Source of the DNA: an uncultured Tenacibaculum sp.
GTDB taxonomy: Bacteria > Bacteroidota > Bacteroidia > Flavobacteriales > Flavobacteriaceae
Direction: 5' to 3'
DNA length: 64,000 bases
NCBI GenBank assembly: GCA_947497895.1
Contig: CANMIL010000013.1
Span: 38,493-102,492, forward strand
Position numbers and translations under genes: made by a program. Of this stretch, positions 9,332 to 17,589 are shown piece by piece (position 1 is the first letter of the stretch; every line of letters begins with the position of its first letter). The notes beneath the pieces are model-generated. The model was not told the DNA's origin. It searched no databases and worked only from the letters and a program-made list of their open reading frames with translations.

Positions 9332-10627
9332 TTATTGCTTTTTGATTGTAAAAAAGAAGGTTGTTCCATTCCCCAAGTTACTCTTCAGCCAAACTTTACC
9401 ACCATTTCTCTCGATGATTTTCTTCACCAGGGCCAAACCAATACCTATGGAATCAATATGCGCTTTTAACTCTAGTTTTTGAAAAAGCTTAAATATTTTA
9501 TCATGATATTTTTTTTCAATTCCGGGACCATTATCAGCAACAGAAAAAACATAATAATTATCTTCTTCTGTTACATTCAAATCAATAAATACTTGAGGTT
9601 TATCATTATGCTTAATCGCATTTTGAATTAAATTTTGAAAAACTTGAAGTAATTGTGATTCATTAAAATACACTTCAGGAAATACGTTTTTCATTTGAAT
9701 GTGGCAGTTCTCTGAACTATTTACCATAATAATCCTTCTAACAAGAGTAGAAAGGTCAACTTTCTCCAAATCTTTTTCTTTTTCAAGATGTAAGGAATAA
9801 TTTAAAATTCCATTAATCAGCATATCCATCTGAATAACCTGTTCCTGTATGATTAAAAGATCATGATAAATTTCGCCTTTCTCACCTTTTAAATTGTCTT
9901 CAATATTTTCTGAAGAAGTCAACCATTCGGATAAACTAAGGATATTTCGTAACGGACGTTTAAGATCATTTGATACCAAAAAAGCGAAATCTTCTAAATC
10001 TTTATTTCTATCATAAAGCTTTTTAGCACGTTTCATTAAATCTTGCGTACGTTCGCCTACTTTACGCTCTAAAACTGTATTCGAACTTTCTATCTTTCTG
10101 CGGTGTCTAGTAAAACCATTTATAATGATAAAGGAATAAGTAAACAGCGTTAATGCGGAACTTAAAACGGCATTCTCCGTAATTGCATCAAATCCTCCCA
10201 TTCTAAGTCGATAAAATACATGAAGCAATTGAAAGGAACTAAAAATAATGAGTAATAAACTATTGTTGATTGCAAGAATACCTCCAAACAACAGTATATA
10301 GGCACCTAAAAGGCAATCTATAGAGAAATTATTCTCTGCAAGTGTATAAACTAGAAAATATTCAAAGGCAAAAAATGCTGTAAAAACGAATAATCCATAA
10401 TAGCTAAGCAATTTTCTATTTCGAGTTAAAGGAAGTAATCCAAAGCTTAAGAACAAAAGAGCAAAACCTTCTTTTGCAAAGGGCAATACAACAATACTTG
10501 GATTCAAATACTGAACCAATATCACATATACGTATAACGTTGGGGAAATTACACCAAGTAAAAAACTGTTATTTCTTATTTCAAACGTATTTAACCTCCC
10601 TATTCTCAAAAAAAAGCTCATATCCAT
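9332..10627 (-). CDS. membrane histidine-kinase-like protein lacking the phosphoacceptor His (copy 2)
   Basis: This paralogue of the downstream gene is also 431 residues and aligns without gaps: membrane N-terminus, coiled coil, HisKA-like and HATPase_c domains. Asn replaces the phosphoacceptor at residue 220 (AAT at 9970-9968, in LVSNDLKRPLRN). ATP-binding motifs are kept: QVFQNLIQNAIKHND, DNGPGIEKKYH, SIGIGLALVKKIIE, GNGTTFFFTI. The roughly 24 nt before each start are also similar, so the duplication included the leader. CAAATCTA at 10674-10681 (TAGATTTG on minus) is a possible -7 element. Confidence 0.85.
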   Translation of the reverse strand: MDMSFFLRIGRLNTFEIRNNSFLLGVISPTLYVYVILVQYLNPSIVVLPFAKEGFALLFLSFGLLPLTRNRKLLSYYGLFVFTAFFAFEYFLVYTLAENNFSIDCLLGAYILLFGGILAINNSLLLIIFSSFQLLHVFYRLRMGGFDAITENAVLSSALTLFTYSFIIINGFTRHRRKIESSNTVLERKVGERTQDLMKRAKKLYDRNKDLEDFAFLVSNDLKRPLRNILSLSEWLTSSENIEDNLKGEKGEIYHDLLIIQEQVIQMDMLINGILNYSLHLEKEKDLEKVDLSTLVRRIIMVNSSENCHIQMKNVFPEVYFNESQLLQVFQNLIQNAIKHNDKPQVFIDLNVTEEDNYYVFSVADNGPGIEKKYHDKIFKLFQKLELKAHIDSIGIGLALVKKIIERNGGKVWLKSNLGNGTTFFFTIKKQ

Positions 10628-10803
10628 TAAGATAGAAATTTGCGTTTAAAGTTGAAAATTTATGAATTTCACGCAAATCTAATCTCCTTCCTTCCGTGAG
10701 ATGCAAGTAATTACGGGTAAAACGTCTTATTAATAAGGTACTTGTTTTTATTTTTAGTTATTAGAAATTAGTAAAATATACCAATAAACAGTATATATAA
10801 AAG

Positions 10804-10832
10804 AAAAAGGTATCTCAATGAGATACCTTTTT
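10804..10832 (-). terminator. rpsT terminator
   Basis: The stem AAAAAGGTATCTCA/TGAGATACCTTTTT is flanked by A and T runs. It follows the rpsT stop on the minus strand and could also work on plus. Confidence 0.85.
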
Positions 10833-10855
10833 AACTATTAACTAACCTTAAAACT

Positions 10856-11107
10856 TTATAAAGCTGCTACGTGTTTAGCCAATTTAGACTTTAAGTTAGC
10901 CGCTTTATTTTTATGAATAATGTTGTTTTTAGCTAACTTATCTAGCATAGAAACAACTGACGAAAACATTCCTTCTGCTTCCTTCTTGTCTGTAGTAGCT
11001 CTTAACTTTCTAACAGCATTACGTGTAGTTTTATGCTGGTATTTGTTTCTTAAGCGCTTCGTTTCGTTACTTCTTATTCTCTTTAATGCTGACTTATGAT
11101 TTGCCAT
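10856..11107 (-). CDS. rpsT: 30S ribosomal protein S20
   Basis: The 83-residue basic protein starts MANHKSALKRIRSNETKRLRNK, the classic S20 N-terminus, and ends in HKNKAANLKSKLAKHVAAL. It binds 16S rRNA early in assembly of the small subunit. Length is normal. It has its own terminator and lies downstream of a tRNA-Glu gene on the same strand. Confidence 0.97.
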   Translation of the reverse strand: MANHKSALKRIRSNETKRLRNKYQHKTTRNAVRKLRATTDKKEAEGMFSSVVSMLDKLAKNNIIHKNKAANLKSKLAKHVAAL

Positions 11108-11140
11108 TTTCTTAGACGTTAATTGTTTATAAAAAACTTG

Positions 11141-11212
11141 TAGTCCGTACGGGAATCGAACCCGTGTTACCAGGATGAAAACCTGGCGTCCTAACCCCTA
11201 GACGAACGGACC
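11141..11212 (-). tRNA. tRNA-Glu(TTC), copy 1
   Basis: A 72-nt cloverleaf on the minus strand begins GGTCCGTTCGTCTAGGGG. Anticodon stem CCAGG/CCTGG holds the loop TTTTCAT (anticodon TTC), and the T arm is ACGGGTTCGAATCCCGT. CCA is not encoded. The gene is identical to the copy 201 bp upstream. Confidence 0.96.
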
Positions 11213-11242
11213 ATTTTTTTCAATCTTGTTTGATTGAGGCTG

Positions 11243-11272
11243 CAAATATAAAACTTTTTTTATTACCTGCAA
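11243..11272 (-). promoter_or_regulatory. promoter of tRNA-Glu copy 1
   Basis: On the minus strand TTG (11272-11270) and TATATTTG (11250-11243) are 19 nt apart, a good Bacteroidota promoter about 30 nt before the tRNA. Confidence 0.75.
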
Positions 11273-11300
11273 TATAAATTCTAATTTTATCTTTTTGATA

Positions 11301-11328
11301 AAAAAAGCTCCGATAATGTATCCGAGCT
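11301..11328 (-). terminator. terminator after tRNA-Glu copy 2
   Basis: On the minus strand AGCTCGGAT and ATCGGAGCT flank a short loop and are followed by a run of T. It lies between the two tRNA-Glu genes, so each is its own transcription unit. Confidence 0.7.
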
Positions 11329-11341
11329 ATTAAGAACTTTG

Positions 11342-11413
11342 TAGTCCGTACGGGAATCGAACCCGTGTTACCAGGATGAAAACCTGGCGTCCTAACCCCT
11401 AGACGAACGGACC
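11342..11413 (-). tRNA. tRNA-Glu(TTC), copy 2
   Basis: The sequence is identical over all 72 nt to the copy at 11141-11212, with anticodon TTC. It has its own promoter and terminator, so the pair looks like a tandem duplication of the gene rather than one transcript. Confidence 0.96.
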
Positions 11414-11443
11414 ATCACAACACTTATTTCGTGATTGCGGGTG

Positions 11444-11474
11444 CAAATATATGAACTATTTTAATTTACACCAA
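11444..11474 (-). promoter_or_regulatory. promoter of tRNA-Glu copy 2
   Basis: On the minus strand TTG (11474-11472), 20 nt, then TATATTTG (11451-11444) match the Bacteroidota consensus; transcription would start about 25 nt before the tRNA. Confidence 0.8.
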
Positions 11475-11493
11475 AACTTTTTTAATTATTTTT

Positions 11494-12972
11494 TTAATAA
11501 GCTTTTGCGAACAACACTCTTCTCTGCGAAGGTTCTCCAGTCAAAACACACTTACCATCCTCATCCTTAGCGTCATTAGGTATACATCTAATAGTAGCCT
11601 TGGTTAATTCTTTTATTTTATCTTCTGTTTCAATTGTACCATCCCAGTGAGCCGAAACAAAGCCTCCTTTGTTTTCTATTACATCTTTGAACTCTTCAAA
11701 AGAGTTTACTTCCGTAATATGATCAGCCCTAAAATCTAATGCTTTTTTATAAAGACTCTCTTGAATCTCCTCTAACAAATCAGTAATATGATCCACTAAC
11801 TGATCTTGCTGTACTGTTTGCTTCTCAAAAGTATCTCTTCTTGCTACTTCAGCTGTTCCATTTTCCAAATCACGATTACCAATTGCTACCCTTACAGGCA
11901 CTCCCTTTAATTCGTATTCAGCAAACTTTGCTCCTGGCCTCATCGTATCTCTATCATCAAATTTCACCGAAATACCACGCGATTTAAACTCAGAAATCAA
12001 ACCACTCATTTTATCATAAATAGCATTCAATTGATCTTCTCCTTTATATATAGGTACAATAACTACCTGAATTGGAGCTAATTTTGGAGGTAAAACTAAA
12101 CCTGCATCGTCAGAATGTGTCATTATTAAACCACCTATTAAACGAGTAGAAACTCCCCAAGATGTAGCCCATACATACTCTTGCTTCCCTTCTCGCGATG
12201 TATACTTTACATCAAACGCCTTCGCGAAATTTTGTCCTAAGAAATGAGAAGTTCCCGCTTGTAATGCTTTCCCATCTTGCATTAATGCCTCAATTGTATA
12301 CGTAGCATCTGCCCCTGCAAAGCGTTCACTTTCCGATTTCGCTCCTCTTACTACTGGCATTGCCATAAACTCTTCAGCGAAGGTTGCATAAACCTCTTGC
12401 ATTTGTTTTGCTTCAAACAAAGCTTCATCTTTAGTAGCATGTGCAGTATGTCCTTCCTGCCATAAAAACTCAGCAGTACGAAGAAACAATCGTGTTCTCA
12501 TTTCCCAACGAACAACATTTGCCCATTGATTTATTAACAAAGGTAAATCTCTATGAGACTGTATCCATCCTTTATAAGTATTCCATATTATAGCTTCAGA
12601 AGTAGGCCTTACCACTAACTCCTCCTCTAACTTAGCATCTGGATCAACTCTTAATTTCCCTTCTTTATCTGGATCACTTTGCAAACGATAGTGTGTTACC
12701 ACGGCACATTCTTTTGCGAAACCTTCGGCATTTTTTTCTTCCGCTTCGAATAAACTTTTGGGTACAAAAAGCGGGAAATAAGCATTTTGATGTCCTGTTT
12801 CTTTAAACATTCTATCTAATTCTGCTTGCATTTTTTCCCAAATTGCAAAACCATACGGTTTAATTACCATACATCCTCTAACAGCCGATGTTTCAGCCAA
12901 ATCAGCCTTAACAATCAACTCATTATACCATTTAGAATAATCTTCTGCTCTTTTTGTTAAATGTTTACTCAT
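11494..12972 (-). CDS. proS: prolyl-tRNA synthetase, archaeal/eukaryotic type
   Basis: The 492-residue class II synthetase charges tRNA-Pro. The N-terminus TKRAEDYSKWYNELIVKADL, motif 2 region NQWANVVRWEMRTRLFLRTAEFLWQEGHTAH and the C-terminal tyrosine (VLFAKAY) mark the type 3 (archaeal/eukaryotic-like) form, without the long editing insert of the E. coli type. I use ATG 12972 (MSKHLTKRAE), because the codon two positions further upstream is TTG. A consensus promoter lies at 13025-13055. Confidence 0.96.
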   Translation of the reverse strand: MSKHLTKRAEDYSKWYNELIVKADLAETSAVRGCMVIKPYGFAIWEKMQAELDRMFKETGHQNAYFPLFVPKSLFEAEEKNAEGFAKECAVVTHYRLQSDPDKEGKLRVDPDAKLEEELVVRPTSEAIIWNTYKGWIQSHRDLPLLINQWANVVRWEMRTRLFLRTAEFLWQEGHTAHATKDEALFEAKQMQEVYATFAEEFMAMPVVRGAKSESERFAGADATYTIEALMQDGKALQAGTSHFLGQNFAKAFDVKYTSREGKQEYVWATSWGVSTRLIGGLIMTHSDDAGLVLPPKLAPIQVVIVPIYKGEDQLNAIYDKMSGLISEFKSRGISVKFDDRDTMRPGAKFAEYELKGVPVRVAIGNRDLENGTAEVARRDTFEKQTVQQDQLVDHITDLLEEIQESLYKKALDFRADHITEVNSFEEFKDVIENKGGFVSAHWDGTIETEDKIKELTKATIRCIPNDAKDEDGKCVLTGEPSQRRVLFAKAY

Positions 12973-13024
12973 ATTCAAAAGTTTGGCACAAAATTTGTTA
13001 TTTTTTATGCGTAAATTGTACCTG

Positions 13025-13055
13025 CAAAACTACATTAAAAAGGCAATTAGCCCAA
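13025..13055 (-). promoter_or_regulatory. proS promoter
   Basis: On the minus strand TTG (13055-13053), 20 nt, then TAGTTTTG (13032-13025) give an exact TTG-N20-TAnnTTTG match upstream of proS. Confidence 0.75.
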
Positions 13056-13124
13056 CAAAAAAGGTTTTTTTGCATAAAAAGGTAAGAGAAAAAACAAATC
13101 GTTCACATTTAAATAAGTCCTGAC

Positions 13125-14336
13125 ATGATACTAAATTATACCAAAACCCGAATATTCTACCTAAACTTTATCTTATTGATTATCTCAGCATCATTTGTTT
13201 CTTGTGGTACAACACAAACTGTAGCAAGCAATGATGGCATTTATAATGATGAACCTGCAGCTCCAATAGAAACTCCAGAAAGGAGAGTTATTGTAACTGA
13301 CGATCAAGGATATCAAGATTATGAAGAGAATTATTTCACGAAAGAGGTTGAAAGAATTGGGTTATTAAATGGTACCGATATTTTTACAGATATCGAGAAT
13401 TATGAGTCAGACACTTCAGACGAATTTGAACCAGAGGATAACATAGCTACAGAAGAGCCAGAAACTAGAATTAACTATAATTCTAACGCTCCTTGGGGTT
13501 ATAACTCAAGTAACAGCGATGTTGTAATTAATATTAACACAAACCCTAACTGGGGATGGAACAACTGGGGCTACGATTGGGGCTGGGGTTGGAATAACTG
13601 GGGCTATAATAATTGGCGCTACGGCTGGAACGATTGGGGTTGGAACAACTGGGGCTGGGGCTGGAACAACTGGGGTTGGAACCGCTGGGGCTGGGGCTGG
13701 AACAATTGGCGATGGAACAATCGTTGGTGGAGAGGACGCGGCTGGTACGGTAACAGATGGGGATGGAATAACGGTTATGCTTATAACAGACCTTATTATA
13801 GAAGAGGATCTAATCCATACAGAACAGGGATTTCGAGAAGAAATTATAACTCATATAGAAATTACGATTCAAGAAGGGCGACAACGTCAAGAAGGGCTGC
13901 GACATCAAGACGTTCATCAAATGTATATAGAAATGGAAGAGGTACCAGTAGTCGTATTCGTAGAGCAGGATCTGATGGAAGAGTTAGAAATGGAAACCGC
14001 AGTTCATCTAGAGTAAGATCAAGATCGAGAGGAAGAACTGGAACTTACAACGGCAACCGCACTCCTTCAAGAAGTTCTAGAAGTTATAATAATAGCTCAA
14101 GAAGAAGTAGAAGTAGCAGTTATTCTCCAAGAAGTAGTTCTAGCAGATCATCAGGAAATTATTCTAGATCGAGAAGTAGTAGTTCTTCAAGAAGTAGCTA
14201 TTCTCCTTCAAGATCAAGAAGTAGTTCTTCTAGCTACTCACCATCAAGAAGCAGTAGTTCTTCAAGAAGTTATTCTTCTGGCAGAAGCTCGTCTTCTAGA
14301 AGTAGTAGCTCAAGATCGGGAGGAAGAAGAAGATAA
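13125..14336 (+). CDS. lipoprotein with Trp/Gly/Asn-rich repeats and Arg/Ser-rich tail
   Basis: The 403-residue protein has an N-terminal signal ending in the lipobox FVSC (Cys27), then an acidic stretch (about 35-120). Next come some 80 residues of short repeats such as NNWGWGWNNWG, and then a long basic tail made almost only of Ser, Arg, Gly and Tyr, ending SGGRRR. No catalytic domain is visible. It is probably anchored in the outer membrane; the low-complexity parts suggest binding to a polyanion or surface, which is inference. I do not recognise a named family. The neighbouring plus-strand gene encodes an outer-membrane porin. Confidence 0.8.
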   Translation: MILNYTKTRIFYLNFILLIISASFVSCGTTQTVASNDGIYNDEPAAPIETPERRVIVTDDQGYQDYEENYFTKEVERIGLLNGTDIFTDIENYESDTSDEFEPEDNIATEEPETRINYNSNAPWGYNSSNSDVVININTNPNWGWNNWGYDWGWGWNNWGYNNWRYGWNDWGWNNWGWGWNNWGWNRWGWGWNNWRWNNRWWRGRGWYGNRWGWNNGYAYNRPYYRRGSNPYRTGISRRNYNSYRNYDSRRATTSRRAATSRRSSNVYRNGRGTSSRIRRAGSDGRVRNGNRSSSRVRSRSRGRTGTYNGNRTPSRSSRSYNNSSRRSRSSSYSPRSSSSRSSGNYSRSRSSSSSRSSYSPSRSRSSSSSYSPSRSSSSSRSYSSGRSSSSRSSSSRSGGRRR

Positions 14337-14389
14337 AAACACACAAACCACAACTCATAAAAACAATTATTAACATAAGCATATAGTCT

Positions 14390-14397
14390 TATATTTG
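14390..14397 (+). promoter_or_regulatory. candidate -7 element for the porin gene
   Basis: TATATTTG fits TAnnTTTG about 72 nt before the ATG at 14469; upstream at the right distance there is TTA rather than TTG. Confidence 0.4.
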
Positions 14398-14468
14398 AAA
14401 GATTTATAACTTATGCTTGGAAATGAACATGCCTATTTTAAAGTCATATTCAACCACAAAATATAACA

Positions 14469-15833
14469 ATGATGAAAAGATTATTATCAATAGGAGTGCT
14501 ACTGTGCGCTTCACTAAGTTCATTTTCCCAATCGTTAAATTATAATGATTTAGGATTATTATTTTCTCAAGATGACAACTACGGAACTGCTCGATTTGAA
14601 GCCATGAGTGGAGCTTTCGGAGCTGTTGGAGGCGATGTATCGGCTTTTGGAATTAACCCTGCAGGTAGTGCAGTAGCAATATCTAGTAGTGCTTCGTTTA
14701 CATTAAGTAATAAAAACACAGATTATGCTTCGTTGTATTATGGAAACTCTGGTAACTCCGTAAACGATTCATTTAATTTATCACAGGCTGGAGCTATTTT
14801 AACTTTTGACACCAATTCTGATGATTGGGACAGAGTTGCCTTTACTGCTAACTACAGGATAAAAAGTGACTACAGTTCCTTTTACCGCGTTAGAGGAAAT
14901 AGTGGTTTCTTATATCAAACTGAACACTTAGATGATACAGGAGATCCAAAAGTTCAATTTGATGGTTCAATTGAACAAGATTTTTCTGCCGAAAAACGAG
15001 GTCAATCTAGTGTAATGAACTTTGGTTTTTCTGCGGTCCATCAAAATAAATTATTCATTGGGGGATCGCTTAATTTCCATGACATTGATTTTAATCGTAT
15101 TTCTCGTTTAAGAGAAGTGAATGATGACGTTAATGGGAATGTACTTGTTGCTGATAACCTAATTGATACTTCTATTCAAGGAAATGGTTTTTCTTTAAGC
15201 TTAGGGTTTATCTATAAATTCAACCAGAACTTAAGACTTGGATTAGCATATGAAACTCCAACTTGGTACAACGAAATAACAGAAGACTTCTTCGATGATT
15301 TAACTCATGGAGCCGTTGATAATTTAGGTTTTGATAAAGTTACCGCAATTCCAATAGAAGAAGGAGCCATTTACAGATTTAGAACAAATAGCAGAATTAC
15401 AGCTAGTGGAGCTTATATTTTTGGAAAACAAGGTTTAATTAGTTTTGACTATACGTACAAAGACTATCAAAATTTAAAATATAGAGAAAACGATACTTCT
15501 TTTATTGATGCTAATGAAAACTTTGCTACCGATTACAGAGGAACTCACTCTTTAAATATTGGTACAGAATGGCGTTTTGATAGATTAAGTTTAAGAGGAG
15601 GTTACCATTACTCTAAAAACCCAAATCTTTTAGCTGCCCTTGGAGGAAGCATAAATGACGATAATGTAAGAGGCTTCTCTGGAGGATTAGGTTATAACTT
15701 TGGTAATATTAAAATTGACTTATCGTATAGTAAATTTGAAAATAGAGAATTCGAAACTTTATACAATTTAGGTGATATTATTCTTGATAACGATACTTCA
15801 AGAATCTCAGGAACTCTTACTATTAATTTATAA
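14469..15833 (+). CDS. outer-membrane protein, OmpP1/FadL-like transporter family
   Basis: The 454-residue protein has a signal peptide (MMKRLLSIGVLLCASLSSFSQ) followed by a beta-barrel rich in alternating aromatic/polar strands. The N-terminal plug-like segment (ARFEAMSGAFGAVGGDVSAFGINPAGSAV) with NPAG is typical of FadL/OmpP1-type proteins, often labelled hemin receptor in flavobacteria. It probably moves hydrophobic compounds across the outer membrane; the substrate cannot be read from the sequence. A perfect 44-bp palindromic terminator follows. Either Met of the starting pair could be used. Confidence 0.82.
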   Translation: MMKRLLSIGVLLCASLSSFSQSLNYNDLGLLFSQDDNYGTARFEAMSGAFGAVGGDVSAFGINPAGSAVAISSSASFTLSNKNTDYASLYYGNSGNSVNDSFNLSQAGAILTFDTNSDDWDRVAFTANYRIKSDYSSFYRVRGNSGFLYQTEHLDDTGDPKVQFDGSIEQDFSAEKRGQSSVMNFGFSAVHQNKLFIGGSLNFHDIDFNRISRLREVNDDVNGNVLVADNLIDTSIQGNGFSLSLGFIYKFNQNLRLGLAYETPTWYNEITEDFFDDLTHGAVDNLGFDKVTAIPIEEGAIYRFRTNSRITASGAYIFGKQGLISFDYTYKDYQNLKYRENDTSFIDANENFATDYRGTHSLNIGTEWRFDRLSLRGGYHYSKNPNLLAALGGSINDDNVRGFSGGLGYNFGNIKIDLSYSKFENREFETLYNLGDIILDNDTSRISGTLTINL

Positions 15834-15856
15834 AACAAGATAGATTAATCTAAAAT

Positions 15857-15900
15857 AAGAACACAAAAAGGCTCGTAATTACGAGCCTTTTTGTGTTCTT
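15857..15900. terminator. perfect palindromic terminator
   Basis: A 44-bp perfect inverted repeat with centre GTAATTAC has A and T runs built into its arms, so it can stop transcription from either side. Confidence 0.85.
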
Positions 15901-15945
15901 ATTTCTCAGTTTTTTACCGTAATTTTGCATTTCATTTAATTAGAT

Positions 15946-16845
15946 ATGGATTCGATTACAATAAACATACAAGAAACTAATAATGAAACCATAATTAAAT
16001 TTGTCAGTAGTGCAATTTTAATTAATGGTGGAAGCTATGAATATAACAATATTGATGAAGCTAAGAATTCTCCTTTAGCGCAACAATTGTTTTATTTACC
16101 TTTTGTAAAGAAGGTATTTGTAACAGCAAATTTTATAGCAATTCAACGCTATGATATAGTTGAATGGGACGATGTTGCTGATGGGGTTAAAGAGCAAATT
16201 GAAGCCTATATTCAAAAGGGAGATCCTGTTGTAATAGAAGACACTGAAAAGAAAGAACCTATTGAAGTTTATGCTGAAGTAACACCTAACCCAAGTGTTA
16301 TGAAGTTCGGTACCAACAAAGCTCTTACTCAAACTGATGTTGAGTTAAAAAATATCGATGACGCCAGTAAATCATCTCCTTTAGCACAGGAACTTTTTAG
16401 CTTTCCATTTGTAAAAGAAATATTTATTTCTGAAAATTATATTTCAATTATGAAGTATGATATGGTGGAGTGGAATGAGGTATATCATGATGTTCGTGCT
16501 TTTATTAGAAACTATCTTTTAGACGGTAAAACTATAATTTCTCAATTACCAGAAACGAAAGAGGATAGTAATACAGTTCAAATTGAAGAAAAAGTAGACT
16601 TATCGGATACAGAAGCTAAAATTGTAGATATTCTTAATGAATATATTAAGCCTGCCGTTGCTTCAGATGGAGGAAACATTGCCTTTAAATCTTATGACGT
16701 AGACACAAAACAAGTAAATGTAATTTTACAAGGAGCTTGTAGTGGATGTCCTTCATCTACCATAACTTTAAAAAATGGTATTGAAACCATGTTAAAAGAA
16801 ATGCTACCTAACCAAGTTAACGAAGTAGTAGCTATAAACGGATAA
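15946..16845 (+). CDS. NifU/Nfu family Fe-S carrier with duplicated N-terminal domain
   Basis: The 299-residue protein probably carries and hands over Fe-S clusters. The C-terminal NifU domain (about 215-299) has the cluster-binding pair CSGC at 265-268. In front are two copies of an Nfu_N-type domain (about 1-85 and 108-195), seen from the repeated pattern NSPLAQQLFYLPFVKKVFV / SSPLAQELFSFPFVKEIFI and YDIVEW / YDMVEW. Most Nfu proteins have one N domain. ubiE/menG starts 14 nt downstream and porT after that, so the three are likely cotranscribed. Confidence 0.92.
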   Translation: MDSITINIQETNNETIIKFVSSAILINGGSYEYNNIDEAKNSPLAQQLFYLPFVKKVFVTANFIAIQRYDIVEWDDVADGVKEQIEAYIQKGDPVVIEDTEKKEPIEVYAEVTPNPSVMKFGTNKALTQTDVELKNIDDASKSSPLAQELFSFPFVKEIFISENYISIMKYDMVEWNEVYHDVRAFIRNYLLDGKTIISQLPETKEDSNTVQIEEKVDLSDTEAKIVDILNEYIKPAVASDGGNIAFKSYDVDTKQVNVILQGACSGCPSSTITLKNGIETMLKEMLPNQVNEVVAING

Positions 16846-16859
16846 TATAACGCCATTTT

Positions 16860-17588
16860 ATGTCTGAACAAATAAAACCTTATAAAGACTCCGAATTAGG
16901 AAAAAAAGAGCAAGTAGCTCAAATGTTTGATAATATATCTAAAGACTATGATGGTTTAAACCGTGTTATTTCATTAGGTATTGATGTTAGTTGGAGAAAA
17001 AAAGTAGTAAAATTGGTTGGCAAAAACTCTCCAAAACAAATTTTAGATATCGCTACTGGAACTGGAGATCTTGCCTTAATGATGACTAAATTAAATCCAG
17101 ATAGAATTGTAGGCCTGGATATCTCTGAAGGAATGTTAGAGGTTGGTAGGAATAAAATAGAAAAAGCCAATTTATCAAACAAAATCAAAATGGTAGTTGG
17201 AGACAGCGAGAACATTCCTTTTGAAGACAACACTTTCGATGCAATAACTGTTTCATTCGGAGTTAGAAATTTTGAAAATCTAGACAAAGGTTTAACAGAA
17301 ATACTAAGGGTACTAAAACCTGGAGGGAGATTTGTTGTATTAGAAACATCTAATCCTACTAAATTCCCTTTTAAGCAAGGATATAAATTTTACACCAACT
17401 TTATTCTTCCCATCATAGGAAAATTGTTCTCAAAAGATAAAGTTGCCTACTCATATTTATCAGAAAGTGCAAATTCTTTCCCATTTGGAGAGGTCTTCAA
17501 CAATATTTTACAAAAAAATGGGTTTAAAGATGCAAAGAATTTACCCGTAACCTTTGGAGTTGCATCAATATACACAGCTTTTAAATAA
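16860..17588 (+). CDS. menG: demethylmenaquinone methyltransferase
   Basis: The 242-residue class I SAM methyltransferase has the motif I region LDIATGTGDLA, then VGLDISEGML, and the UbiE/COQ5 signatures (FDNISKDYDGLNRVISLGID near the N-terminus, VSFGVRNFENLDKGL, VLKPGGRFVVLETSNP). Bacteroidota use menaquinone, so the expected reaction is the last step of menaquinone synthesis; ubiE is an equivalent name. The stop is 1 nt from the porT ATG. Confidence 0.95.
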   Translation: MSEQIKPYKDSELGKKEQVAQMFDNISKDYDGLNRVISLGIDVSWRKKVVKLVGKNSPKQILDIATGTGDLALMMTKLNPDRIVGLDISEGMLEVGRNKIEKANLSNKIKMVVGDSENIPFEDNTFDAITVSFGVRNFENLDKGLTEILRVLKPGGRFVVLETSNPTKFPFKQGYKFYTNFILPIIGKLFSKDKVAYSYLSESANSFPFGEVFNNILQKNGFKDAKNLPVTFGVASIYTAFK

Positions 17589-17589
17589 T

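Noticed and set aside
13777..14016. 79-codon frame inside the Arg/Ser-rich tail of the lipoprotein gene
   Set aside because: It is an out-of-frame reading of AGA/AGT-rich repeats, without its own start signals; the main frame has the signal peptide and lipobox.
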